Source: Nissolia schottii
Lineage: Eukaryota > Streptophyta > Magnoliopsida > Fabales > Fabaceae
DNA: 64,000 bases
Direction of reading: 5' to 3'
NCBI GenBank assembly: GCA_003254905.1
Contig: QANU01015964.1
Coordinates: 97,007 to 161,006 of the forward strand
Below, piece after piece: positions 12,846 through 24,959 of the stretch (its first letter is position 1; every line of letters begins with the position of its first letter). The notes beneath the pieces are model-generated. The model saw nothing but the letters and a program-made list of their open reading frames with translations, did not search any database and had not been told where the DNA came from. The position numbers were made by a program, and so were the translations under genes.

Positions 12846-14267
12846 CTACACATGCTCACTTTCTCCTTGCCCCTTCCAATTAACCAGGAGTTGGAGAAAT
12901 TTCATTACCTGCATGAATTATTATTATTTAATAATAATATTTATTAGTTCCTTCGATATTGTGTGCAGAACCACACCAAATCAGTTTGCAAAAAAGGCTA
13001 TGATAATTATGTGCACCTCAGTGGGGTCTTGGAGAGAGTAGAAAGCGCTGCTTTCTTTCTTCACTGAAGAAACCAAAATCCCACAACCTCGGTTGCTCTC
13101 ACGGAGAACCTACATATATAATATACAATTCATGCAAACAATCATCAAATAATTCCCACCAACATTATTATATATTCTGTCCTAATATAAGAAAATGACA
13201 TTGCCATATATCTTGTACAATAGTTTCAATTAATATACCTTGAAAGCATCTTCATCGGTTTTATCGTCTCCAATGTAGATGGGAAACACATCATCCTCAT
13301 CGTTTAACCCTACACAAAACCGAACCATGTTAGTGTCCCTAATACAACATTTTGCACAAACATTGATTTATTTTTTTAAAAAGAAAGAAAGAAAGAAAGA
13401 GGAAAGGCAGATATTTATACCAAGAGATTCAAGTAAAAACTCAACCGCTTTTCCTTTGTTCCAGTCAATCACAGGACGGATCTCTAAAACCTACCACACA
13501 TAAACAAATTGAAACTCGCTCTATACTGTAGTGAAGGAAACATGTGTGCATTAACGCCTTACCATATGTTCAGTAAATAAATAACTATTATTATATAAAG
13601 GTATAAACTTGTATAAGATTTTAATTTCTATATTATTGACTAACAGAAACACAGAAAATTGTCAAATTAATTAATTATATCTTCCTGCAACCCTTTGGCA
13701 CTTGGCTGCATATATTTCTATTAGATGACAATTGCATAGAAATTAAACTCATTGTATAAAGAACAACACTTGTGATTGTAGTTGTAACTGTAGGAATAAA
13801 ATACCTTCCGTCCATGAGTTGAACGTAAACGAGGGTAATTTTTCAATATATCATGGACACGTTGCCCAATTATTGTCCAATTCTGCAATCATTTCAACTT
13901 GTTAAAAATCATATAACTCAGATGACAGAATACTCATATTATATATAATTTTATAACTAATTCTTACATTCTCTTCTACGTTACGATAATGTACAGAAGC
14001 GCAAAACTTGTGATTTTCAACTTTTGCGCCCTTTATATCTTTAGTAATCTCGACAAGGGTTCTAAAAACCTACATGAGAAAACAAACACCACAAAATTAA
14101 TTTGTTCTTTAAAAAGTGAAATAATAAATTAAATCTGAGTAAGTATTAGAGAGAGAGAATTTGCACCTCGTCGATCATAGGCAGGAATTCTCTTGCAGGT
14201 TGAAAGAGAGTAATCTCATTTCCCTACCACATTTAATTAATGCACACAACAAAGAGTGAACTCCTCA

Positions 14268-14315
<48 letters not shown>

Positions 14316-15569
14316 GATAAATCAAAGAGTAGAAATTAAGAGGAAAAGAACCATATCATAATGGGATTCAGCACGCACCTGATGGTCAGTAGAATTGACA
14401 CAATTCGGATGGTTGTTAGACAAAGTCTGGCGAAAAGGGCCAATAATGTCCATCCCATGACTACCAGCATAGTACAGTTCCGTTAGTTTAACTAAATCAG
14501 ACACCTGAAAAATTGCATTACATCACACCTTAATTTACTATATAATCTTAATTAATTAAACCCCTGTATAAAACAGATACACAAAAATTGAATACTTGTT
14601 TGAAACTTGCAAATAGAAAGGATCATGCTCGATCGATTAATACCTTGTCACGACTTCTTCCACTAATAATTGCCGTGGGAAAATACCTTGCCACCCTTCT
14701 CACAGCGGTACGCATCTGATCAAGTATGATTTTGAATAAGATGAATTGAGTAATGTATAGTAACTATTAGTATATCATATATACAGTATGCATTTATTCG
14801 ATCACCACTTACAGCTTCACACATGAAGGCACAGTCGGGGTCATCTACAATCGGCGAAAGTGTGCCATCGTAATCTAGAAACATTGCAACCTTCTTATCC
14901 TTTGAGCGGTCAATGATTTTCTCGAAAGAGTCTAGTGCTGAAGGATAATCAGCCTGGTAATTAAAAGGATTAATTGAATGAATCAATGAATGATAATAAC
15001 ATAGACAAACTTAATAAGCTCAAATAATTAAACCAGGCAACAACATAAGGAAGAGATTAATTTTTATGCACCGATATTGTAAAACGTATGTATTGTCGTC
15101 ACATCCAAAAAAGGGATTGATTCTCACACCAATTAATTACTTCAAAAGTCTTTCATGCATGTAAACTAAGGTAGGTAGATAGGTCAATGTATTAAATGCA
15201 TAGAAATTAATCTGAGTAAAAGAGGAAGCATATATAATACCATACCATCAAAGAGTGATAGTCTTCAATATTAATATTGTCATAGTCAATGGAAGCAACC
15301 TGAGCATTGGATCCTTTAAGTAGCTTCTTCCTAGGAGGTGAAGAGGCCTTCATGGCATCCAACCAACCATTGAACCGAACATCATCAACACTCCCTCCAC
15401 TCCTCCTTGAACCTGTTCTTGAGTACTTCCCTGGGGAGATTGGTGAATCTTGGTGGGAACAAGTTAGCAGACTAGAATGCATTCCTCCCAGTCTTGACTT
15501 GTTGACCGGCACAGGATCGGTCAGAACAGGAGAAGCATGATGTGATGAGTTCGAGTCCATTGGCCCCAT
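12846..15569 (-). CDS. Trehalose-6-phosphate phosphatase
   Basis: Dephosphorylates trehalose 6-phosphate, a sucrose-status signal, to trehalose. Coding exons (minus strand): 15569-15246, 14953-14813, 14715-14644, 14504-14379, 14223-14167, 14069-13968, 13882-13805, 13490-13421, 13309-13239, 13109-13017, 12908-12846. They sum to 1197 bp, 398 residues. The HAD-superfamily motif [15 protein letters not shown] begins at residue 134, with catalytic Asp135 and Asp137. The second phosphatase motif [10 protein letters not shown] is at 337-346. [14 protein letters not shown] and the KFCASVHYR segment are also typical. The first ~105 residues are the variable plant TPP extension (Ser-rich, ending [14 protein letters not shown]). 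The last exon begins [12 protein letters not shown], the expected TPP C-terminus; reading through the donor at 13016 would instead give a short unrelated tail. Start chosen at 15569; ATGs at 15560 and 15617 are alternatives. The gene looks intact. Confidence 0.95.
14265..14316. repeat. (TC)n-(TA)n compound microsatellite in a TPP intron
   Basis: A CT run of about 16 units followed by a TA run of about 9 units, inside the intron between coding exons 4 and 5 of the phosphatase gene. Confidence 0.9.
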
Positions 15570-17155
15570 TACTATGTATGTATGCAAGTATATAAATAAA
15601 TTTATGTATTCGCACAATTAAGGCAAGAAATTGTTGATCTTGTGTTATTGTTGGAGGCTTTGAATTTGTAAGAAACGAAACAAATGTTGATTTTAATGTT
15701 TTTGGTGCGTTTAGCCAACTCTTTTGTCAATGAAAAACCAGCGCTTCAATGTGTTCTTGCCACTGCTACTTGGTGATGAGCATTCCATCAAGCACTGCCT
15801 AATTCCCTGAAACTTCAATTGGAAAAAAAAAAAAATCAAATCAATATAAATGCAAGGACAAATTAAGGTGAAACAAAAAGGGTAGGTAAATTAATTAAAA
15901 TACCTTGTCATATATATTGCATTTGTAGGAGGTGTCGTCAGTGATCTGGACTAGTATGTCTCGTTATACAAGAGTATAAATGATGATTGTTGCTTCTGCA
16001 TGCATCCCAGGAAATCAATCAATAACTGATTTATGTCTACAGTTATGATGATTAAAATGAGAACAAATTTACATAAAAATAAAGGACTGGTAAGCATAAG
16101 GTCCTCTTTAAAGCTCTATTATATATGTATATGTATATGAGAGACAGTCCAATCTGGAAAATAGATTTTCTCGCAATAGTTTTTGATTCAATCATTATAA
16201 TATATTGTTGGGTCAACATTCAGATGCCACGTGTTAGTCACAATAAACAGATGTTCACAGACATAACATGTCAATGTCTCAAAACTCGGATATATAGAAC
16301 ATGGAACTTCCATTTTGAGGAAAAAAGGAAGAGCCAATTAGATAGAACGCAGAACTTGTATTTTAGAGGCTTAAAACAAGTACAAGCTCAAGCCTCGTTG
16401 TACTCACTCCAAAATGTTTAGATATATAAAACTGAAATAAAAAATGGCAAGGAATCTTAACAGAACTAAACTAGCTGGAGCAACACATATATAAACGTGA
16501 CTGTGTTATTTTTTTTCTCTGCACCTGCACCTGTTGTTTCCCTTCCTTTAGGAAGATTGAAGATAAGCTCATCACCTTTACAAAATATATAATAATTTTA
16601 TAATCAGAATTTGGTTTTGATATATTATTAGTTATATAATCAAATCAGTAAAAATAGTTCACTCCTATACACTACCTTAAAGTTTAAAAATATAACAAAG
16701 AGTACAAAACTCCTCTGTACTAACAGAAAAATTAATCTCACCTAGTAATAGTTTCTGAGGTGTATAGAAAATAAAGAAAGATCTGATGATCCGTACGTAT
16801 ATGGGCTAGACCATTTTAGTTACATTGATTAACACGTTATACTGTACTTTTGTCTTGCCATTATTCGAGCTTATCCACAAATTACAATTTACAGAACCAT
16901 CGCTTCTTTGTGCACTCATGATTGCTTGATGTATAGCCAATGAACGTGTAGCAAAAGCATATTATCATTGTTAGTTCTTAATTGATATATAGTTATTATT
17001 ATTAACTAATCAATAAAGAAATGAAAACATAGAATACTAACAAGTGGTGAGTTAAAAAAAAAACAAAAACAGTGATGTAATGCACTGTAGTAGTCATATG
17101 AATGCGTGCAATTATGTACTTAGTTGAACCTTAAAAACTCTATTAATGGACCTAC

Positions 17156-17430
17156 TGTTGGAAATTTATATTTCCAATATTTGTGGGCTCAGATCCGTTT
17201 GGGGACCATAACCGTTCCTCATGTATTTAAGCTCACCAGGATTTCCATTATTCCCTGATGGGCCAATACTGGTGGTATCTATCCATTTGGGCCCACATTC
17301 GCTTTTCTTCAAGTCTAAAAGGCTTTTAACCAAATAATTAGATTACCGAATTAAGCCATATATGATAAATAGCTAATATAATCATTAACGGATATGAGCC
17401 CACAAATATTGGAAATATAAATTTCCAACA
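17156..17430. mobile_element. 275-bp element with perfect 36-bp terminal inverted repeats (MITE or short solo LTR)
   Basis: Starts TGTTGGAAATTT and ends AAATTTCCAACA. Positions 17156-17191 and 17395-17430 are exact reverse complements, and similarity continues a few bases inward. Flanks CCTAC and CTTAC match at four of five bases, as expected of a 5-bp target duplication. TG...CA ends with a 5-bp duplication suit an LTR, while the long perfect inverted repeat suits a MITE. It contains no ORF. Confidence 0.75.
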
Positions 17431-17647
17431 CTTACCAGTTTATAGTGAAGTGAGGAAAACATGTAGCATTAGTCTGTGTTACAGGATAGAAAAGATGGAG
17501 ACGAAACAGTAAAATAAATCAGTTGCAGCAAAAAAAAAATGTAATATTTGTCCATAGATCATTTTGAGTTTTTTTTTTTTAAACTTTTTTTAAATATGCT
17601 TATGTCTCCAATGTTTAAGGACAATAGCCAAATAATATCAAGTAATT

Positions 17648-18178
17648 AAGGGTGTATATAAGGTGAACCAATCCGTCCAACTCGTTTGACTCGAAATCGA
17701 TTGAGTCTGCTTGACTCGAAGTCGATTGGGTATTGAGTAAGAACTTGCTTGAATCGATACTTTGTTGGTTGGGTGACGGGTTCTAGATTCTAAAACTGAA
17801 TCAACTCGTCCACCTAACGAAGACTTTTTCCCTAATACTATGAAATTCAATTCAATGCCCTATCCCTGACAAAAGAGAAAAAAAAAACCTCTACCCCCAA
17901 TGGCAAAAAAAATGAGCTAATAACGTCGTCCAATTAAAAAAGGAAATGAAACTATTAAAGATAAAAAAGAAGTCACAAAATTTTTAAAATAATGAGAAAA
18001 AATTCTATAAAAAAATATTGTAATCACTCATTGATCTGTTGACTCACACAACAATTCAATGAATTGATTTGAACTAAATGATCAAGTTACTTTAAAATCA
18101 TGTAACTCAATTCGTCCAACCTCTCATCAAGTTGGTCAATTTGATGAATTTTGTCATAAATTGAACGTACACCCCTAC
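17648..18178. mobile_element. Non-autonomous repeat of the 'AGGGGTGTA' terminal family
   Basis: Begins TAAGGGTGTATATAAGG and ends GAACGTACACCCCTAC, so the two termini are inverted-repeat-like. The inside has repeated words such as GACTCGAA(A/G)TCGATTG. It resembles the better-preserved members at 19.86-20.31 and 24.96-25.51 kb in end structure. No coding capacity. Confidence 0.5.
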
Positions 18179-19508
18179 CGATATAGATCCAAAGCACGAC
18201 TATCACGTTCCATAACATGCATAAACTAATACTGATAATAAAAATTTATTCATTGACTAGACACGACGATGGCCAACATCAACATAATAACCAAATTAAC
18301 CAAAAGTATAATAGAACCCCCGCCACAAAAGACAAAGGAAAGAACAGTTTGGCCGTGGAAAATAAAATTATAGAAAACTTGCTTAAGGTCACCATCGAAT
18401 TTAATTGCTTTCTAAAAGAATAGTCCTACACAGTGGGCACCCATCTCTCCAATTGGTTAAGGTCAACTATGAATTTTTTTTGACAGAGATTTCTGGTAAC
18501 GATGACATGTAACCACCGGAAAAAGTGCTACTCCCACCTCGGATTTAGGGGTAGACCTAGCTAGCCATGTTTGTGAAAACGAGAATAAATACTCTTATGT
18601 TATTTTATTATAAAATAAAATTATGTTTAATTTCTTATTATCAATTAAAAAGTGAAATCTAAAACATGAAATAATCAATTAAAAATTGATGATAAAGATT
18701 AAACATAACATAATTTATTATGTAATAAAATGATAGGGGAATATCAATTTTTTTACCGAAACTAACATCTTCCCCCATGAGAAAAAGGATAAAAAAAAAG
18801 GGAAGTAGGCCTTTTGATAAGTCAATTTTCAAGGAAAAATAAAAAATCAAATTCTAAAAAATGTGTTCACCTGTGTTATAGTTCTTGCTTTTTAGACAAA
18901 ATATGTACTTAATTAATAAGTAAATTGAAGTATGTCAAATCATTATAAAATTCAAAGGGATCTCACAATAAACCAACCAATTATTTTAACGTGTAATTAA
19001 ATAGTTGTTAATATATTTAACAAAACAAATACGAAATGCAGGCCTATCATATGTGTTGTGATGTGACGTCGTCCAAAACCGAAGAAAAAAATTCAAAGAG
19101 ATAAAGGGCAGCAAGAAGAAACAACTCTATAAACGGGGAAAACGGAAAAACGACCCTTCTGGCTAAATCAATCAATCTAAATGATGCAATTTTTCTCATG
19201 TTCATTGGCCAATAGAGGCTCATTTTTGTTTTTTCATGGCAAGAGAGAGAGTAATACAAATAGCAAATACTCGTGAAAAACAAATTAAAAAGAAAAAAAA
19301 CACCAACAGAGAGAGGGGGCCATTACGAGGACGTATTATTATTGATCGTAAAAATGAATGGACTAACGAAATTGATTTAGAACATAACATTGGTGACTAA
19401 TCACCTCCAAGACGTCCCACACAATTTGACATTAAAAAAGATTGGAGCCCTTTCAGGAATTCGGATATATATAATTGAAAGGCAGAGATAGGAGATAAGA
19501 ACACATAC
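18179..19508. other. Non-coding DNA within the putative TPP leader intron
   Basis: No gene seen. A stretch at 18590-18740 is a weak inverted repeat: TATTTTATTATAAAATAAA... on the left is mirrored by ...TTATTATGTAATAAAATGATA. This may be a small decayed MITE. Confidence 0.35.
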
Positions 19509-19739
19509 CTGTGTCAAGTGTTGAGATTCATTCGTAGGAGAGGGCCTCTCTCGGAGAAACAACGTTAATTAAGGAGCCTAGCCTGAAACGAAATCAAACC
19601 AATCAAGGGAAGAAGGATGAGAAGGGTAAAACGTTGTATGGAGGCATTATCAGAATCCTTTTAAGACGGGAAAAAGAGGAAAATGAAAAAACCACCTAAT
19701 AAAAATGGAAAAGAGGAAGCACCGTTGAGAGGCTTTAGG

Positions 19740-19747
19740 TATTTATA
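19740..19747 (-). promoter_or_regulatory. Candidate TATA box for the TPP transcript
   Basis: TATAAATA on the minus strand within ACATATAAATACC. It is about 30 bases upstream of the start of the putative first leader exon and about 4.2 kb upstream of the coding start. Position and motif only. Confidence 0.4.
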
Positions 19748-19857
19748 TGTTCGAGGTATAAGGAGACGTGCCTATCAGTGTTGTTTATTTAACGCTGTAT
19801 AATTTTACCATGATTCTCGTATAATAATTACAATAATGCTACAATAACATAAAATGG

Positions 19858-20314
19858 GTCTACATGGGTTGGGTTAGGTCATATCTGTCAATATTATAGA
19901 CCTGACCCACTTTATGCTGGTCAGCTTGGGTTATTTTTGCATTTTTGGGTTAGGTATCTATCAAACTTGTCACCCATTTAAGGCGGGTCGAGTTAGGTAA
20001 GTTAGCGAATGATCTGTCATAATTTTTTTAAAAATAAAAAATAAAACAATTTTTTAAATTAACATATTTTTTAATAAAATATTATTTTTTAATGCATAAG
20101 AAAATAAATTTAATAATTTTTTTAATAAATATAAAATAATAATAATAATACTTAAATAATAAAAAAATGATACATAGGGTCGGGTTGCACATGTGAGACC
20201 CAACATTCAACTCTATATACACGACGGGTGCGTCGGGGTTTGACCCGCCAATCCAACTCAAAGGGATTGGGTTAGATTGGATCGACGGGTTGACCCAACC
20301 CATGTTTAGCCCTA
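19858..20314. mobile_element. Non-autonomous repeat of the 'GGGTTGGGTC' family
   Basis: Left end reads CTACATGGGTTGGGTTAGG and right end CCCAACCCATGTTTAGCCC, giving inverted-repeat termini. The interior holds many GACCC/GGGTC words around a very AT-rich core (20020-20170). Same family as copies at 24960-25510 and 63817-64000. Confidence 0.6.
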
Positions 20315-23300
20315 ATGAACAACACATTTTTAGACAATAAGAAATAAATGTCTCACAAAAGTATGGGTTCACATTTTCTCTCTTAATGGTGAAAAACATA
20401 CATTTATTAGAGAGTTGTTCATTGTTGTTCATAAATGTGTTGCATACGTAACATTCCTCTAATAATTAATGATATAGTTAATATTTAATTTTTTTTTGGG
20501 GCCATAAAAAAATCTTATAGTTTTTGGACTAATAAATCAAGTTATGTATCTTAGACATGAATATCAATATTTGGTCAGCCGACTTTCTTAATTTTCTTTT
20601 TCTCGTTTGAAAGTTTTTTTTTTTTTTACATCTAGAGTATTTAGGGTATTCATTCTTGATAATAATAACTAATTTTTTATATAAAATAGTAGACTGTCAC
20701 CAAAGAATTTTTTATTTTTGTCAATAAAGGTGAAACCCTCACAACTACCAACTCATGCCTTTTGATTCCTCTTTTTAAATGTAACTAAAAGGAGTTTAAT
20801 TTTGATGTAATATTTTTTAATGAGTGATGTAAAATTAGTTTGAAATTCTTTTACATTGATGATATATAAAATGTATTTCAATTAAAAGTTGAGTAAGGGT
20901 GTCTTAAATCAGAAGAATATTTTTATATGAGAGATGAGAAGAATAAGTTGTCACCATTACTCTTACAACGATGACAAGTTGAAAAAAAAAAACAAAAAAG
21001 TTCAATATAGCGGTTAAAACATTTTTGCAATGTCAAAGGTTTTAACTAATAATATTTCTATGTGTCGAATTTTTTTTGGTAAAGTTCTAAGTGTCAATAT
21101 ATTGTATGAGTAAAATTACTTGTATGTTCAATTTTGATAAATATTCAATACTCAAAAAGCATTAAGTTTATCATGTCAAGTTTGCCTATTTCTTTTTTCT
21201 CTACGGTGAATTACATAATTTTGTGAGTACGAGGGTTGATTTCAAGCAAGAAAAGAATAAAATGGATGTACAAATTGTATATCACGTTAAAATAAATAAA
21301 TGAAGAATCCTAGGCCAAAATAAGAGGTATCATAGTAACACGTGTAACAAGACTTTACAAGTGGGTGACACCTGTGAAGAAGGTAGATGATGATGTGGTT
21401 TTGTGTCAGACTGGGCCCACAATGCAAGCACCTATACATATTGGCCTCCTGTCCCTTTGTAACAGAGCTGGCATTTGTCGGTGACGAAAATCTTTCTGTG
21501 CTCTAACATTTTTCATTTTATAATTTTTTTTGCATGTTTCTTTTAGTTACACTTAATTTGATGTGTGTTTTAATTGTATTATTAATCACTTATTTTAATT
21601 TATACACTTAAAAACATATAAAAATTAAATGCTAAATAATTTTTATAAAATATATATTAAATATGTTTTAAGAATATAATCAATTATCTTTAATTTTTTA
21701 GGTAAAAATAGTTTTAAATCGTTTTATGTTCATCGCATTGCTGAAAGTTAGATGGATCTACGAGGGTTAGGAGAAAAAAATACACATGAAAGGACAAATT
21801 CTTGGTTCAATAATGCGTTGGTTCAACGTGGCTTTTTTTTTTTTTCGTTCTTTTTGACTTCGATGTAATAAAACATCGAGTTCATGGTCAACAGGTCAAG
21901 GCAAATTCTTAAATACTTCAAAACAGAATAATACTATTACTTTATATCATTTGAACTGTTCTATTAAAAATATATGACAATTTAATATAAATTATATATC
22001 AAATTGGAGTGTTTAATTATGAATAATGCAAAATTTATTTTTATTTTCGTTTTGTGGAAACTTAAAAAATTGATAATTAGCTAGAACTCCGAAGCTCTCC
22101 TGCGTGCTGTCACATGGCCTAACAGCCAAGCTGGTATAAAAAAAAAAAAAAACAAAAAGGGGTCTCAATCATGATCATGGGTTTGGGTTCAAACGCTGAA
22201 CATATTTTGATTAAATTTAATGCAAACATTTTATAGTAAGAACAAAAACACGAGTTTCAATTTATTCATTAATAATATTAAATATGGTTATTCAATTGAT
22301 TTATTTTTATTTGTAAGGATTTTTAAATAATAAATATGATAATTAATTTTATTGATTGATTAAATTCAAATAAAATTTTGCCACCAAAAATAAGAGAAAC
22401 AGGATGTCAAGCATACAGTTGTCAAAAGACAGTTATTTTCCTTGTACTATAAATAAATGTGGGTAATCCCACAATGAAGATTATATAACTCTATATAACC
22501 CTTTATATACTGCCAATAGAGAACTAAGTATGCATGGTGAAGCTCATACTTTTTTCTTTGTTTTAGTTTGGTTAGTAAGTTTTTTTTAGAAGTACGTAGT
22601 TGTCTAAAGGGCTGTCTTTAGTTTGTTTCCTTTTTCATTTCACCTTTTTTTTTTCTTCTTCTTTCCTCTTTTTCTTTCATCCTTTCTTTAACTATTTCTC
22701 ACACGTATAAATTAAACATAAAATCAAAAAGATATAAAATATCTTAATATTGAGCTTGTGGAGAACAGTCAACAATTAACACCAATATTATAGAATGTTA
22801 ATATAATATTGAGTTCATAGAGAATAATTTGTATTTGACACTAATATTAGAAAACATCAAACACGTATTCAGTTTGTTGAGAACAGAGATATTGACATTA
22901 ATAGTGTGTGGGGGCAAATTTTTTTTTTGAGTTAGAAATATCAACCACATATAACACAAGAATTAAATCGATTAAACTCAACACTTATTTATTATTTAAA
23001 AACTCATAAAGAGAAATCGACTATATTCCTTGAATTGATATCTAGAAACAACGGAGAGTTGTGGTCAAGGTATTCAAAATCCATGCAAAATAAATTGTTA
23101 TTTGAGAGTTTAGACAATTAATTTCTCTATTGACCAAAAAAATAATAAAGACTATTAATTTTTCTTTCTTATGTTTGTCACGTAGAGTTTTACTTTAAGA
23201 GGTGTTAATGAGGTTGGACTTTTACAAGACTGCAAGGGTATCATCTGTTCTTACTTGACAATTATAAAGTTATTGGCTTGTACCACGAAACTAGTGAAAA

Positions 23301-23694
23301 ATAAAAGTAGAATAATCTTTTATAGTCAACAAGTACCAAACATCAAGCAAACGGTTGCGCATGCCGTATCTCTGTTCTTTCCGTAAATTTATGCAGCCTT
23401 TCGTTGGTCTGAAAGGGCAATAACTCAAAATGGAAAGAGCTAAGAATTAATTCTCCGTTAAACGGAATGTCATTCTCATTGTGATTAAGATTTTAGTAGA
23501 TTCGTACTCAATTGTATTTTTTTGTTTTTGTTAATTTTTAATTATATTTATGCAACCTTTCATTTTATAATCAGAGAATCAGTGATATATCAAACATCGG
23601 CGGAATATTCTAAAATTGTTCTACGTCAATTTAGTACAAGATTTTTCATGCCACGACATAAACTTATAGTAGGTTGCAAATGGACGTCCAACGT
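20315..23694. other. AT-rich intergenic DNA, nothing recognised
   Basis: No gene or bounded repeat identified. Region 21310-21500 is locally GC-richer (contains CCTGTGAAGAAGGTAGATG and a GGGCCCACAATG block) and might be a promoter or an old exon, but matches no family I recognise. Long T runs at 20610 and 21833 and an A run at 22138. Confidence 0.35.
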
Positions 23695-23840
23695 AGGGGT
23701 GAAAATATGTCAAGTCAAACCCTTAACAGGTTAGGTCTGTTTTATTAATCTTCGGTCTGAGTCTGACCTGGAGTCTGTCAGGCTGACCTATTTACTCACA
23801 AATGTTTATTTATGTTTATTAAAAAAAATAAACTTATTGC
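23695..23840. mobile_element. Fragment of the 'AGGGGTG' GGGTC-type repeat family
   Basis: Begins GTAGGGGTGAAAATATGTC and continues with repeated GGTCTG / GACCTG words, then abuts the long-TIR element at 23841. Probably the left part of a family member, cut by or next to that element. Confidence 0.45.
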
Positions 23841-24775
23841 CTTATCCACAAGACTAGCATTACTTTTTACAACATTTTATGCAATCATATTATTAATATA
23901 ATTTTATTATTTAATTTTTCTTTTTAAAGAAACCCTAATCTAAAGAGTCCCCAGGATTCTCCAACACTCACACTCTCATCTCATTTAAATAATGTGAGAG
24001 AGCTTTGATGACATTTTTCTTTTTATTTTTGTTGGTAAAATGTCTTATATCATGATAGACCTGCCTATTTTTTATTATAAAAATAAAAAATAAATATTAA
24101 AATAAAATAAAATAAAATATGCAATTTTTAATTTTTCAAAAATAATTACAACAAAATATTATTTTTGTTAATAACTTAATTTCTTAATATAATAATATTC
24201 TAAAGTAAAAAATTAATCTATATGTATATAAAAGTATTTATTGAGAGAAGGGAGAGAGTTTAACTGAATATAGAACATTTACTATATAACAAGCAAGAGT
24301 GTATCAATTCAATATGAATCAAAAAGACATTTTCAATAAAGAATTGAAACTCTAAAGCTGCAAGCTGGTAGGATATGCCCATGAAGAAACAGATCAAAAG
24401 ACAAGTATGAGCAACATGAATATCCTTTATGTGGGAGGAAAATCAAATTTTCATCCATTGATTTTATCATTAAGAAACCAAAATCTATATCTCAAAAAAG
24501 TTTGCTCAACTTTGTTATGTATATCACCAATTTTCTTGCTTACTATGAGATAGTAAGATCATAGACAGAATATATGGCATTTGACCAACAAAAAACAAAA
24601 AGAAAAATGCTAGCAAAGCTCTCTCACATTATTCAGATGAGATGAGAATGTGAGAGAGTCCTAGGGACTCTTTAGATTATGGTTTCTTTAAAAATAAAAT
24701 TTAAATAATAAAATTATATTAATAAATATGATTGCATAAAATGTTACCAAAAGTAATGCTAGTCTAGTGGATAAG
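23841..24775 (+). mobile_element. Long-TIR non-autonomous transposon, copy 1 (935 bp)
   Basis: The first ~220 bp (23841-24060) reappear as the reverse complement at 24555-24775. Shared landmarks are CTTATCCAC..AGACTAGCATTA at the ends, the CTAAAGAGTCC block, the AATAATGTGAGAGAG block and the TTTTTGTTGG(T/G) block. The core (24290-24555) is unique sequence without an ORF, next to an AT-rich spacer. The whole unit recurs in opposite orientation at 42709-43661. Long arms with no transposase suggest a Mutator-like or foldback non-autonomous element. A clean target-site duplication could not be fixed by eye. Confidence 0.85.
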
Positions 24776-24865
24776 ACATTAGTCTGGCTACGTCTACACG
24801 AAGTGTGATATAATGGTAGTTCATATTATTTTTTAATTATATTGGTTCAATCCTTACGTGAATAA
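24756..24865 (+). other. tRNA-like A-box/B-box pair at the right end of long-TIR copy 1
   Basis: TAGTCTAGTGGATAAG at 24760-24775 resembles a pol III A box and GGTTCAATCC at 24844-24853 is a close B box, about 80 bases apart. An A run follows at 24863. This may be a SINE or tRNA-derived segment overlapping the element's terminus. Weak evidence. Confidence 0.35.
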
Positions 24866-24959
24866 AAAAAAAAACATTTTCTAATTATGACAAATGATAA
24901 ACACTTTGAATGTGAAAAAAAAAAGGCTCCTCGACCTTTTTCAATTAGATCTTTAAATT

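Larger units (their letters stand above)
15570..19509 (-). other. Probable spliced 5' leader of the TPP gene (three leader exons)
   Basis: On the minus strand good splice signals occur in series: a donor CAG|GTATGTG after 19509; an acceptor GCATGCAG before 15995 with a donor AAG|GTATTTT after 15904; and an acceptor TTTCAG before 15806 leading into the start codon exon. This gives leader exons of roughly 19710-19509, 15995-15904 and 15806-15570. Plant TPP genes often have leader introns. The first leader intron would be about 3.5 kb and contains the inverted-repeat elements at 17.2 and 17.6 kb. No transcript data are available, so this is inference from splice motifs. Confidence 0.4.

Noticed and set aside
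4500-12846. Sucrose-metabolism gene cluster (invertase plus TPP)
   Set aside because: The two genes are 8 kb apart with no shared regulatory feature visible. Adjacency of two sugar genes alone is not evidence of a functional cluster.
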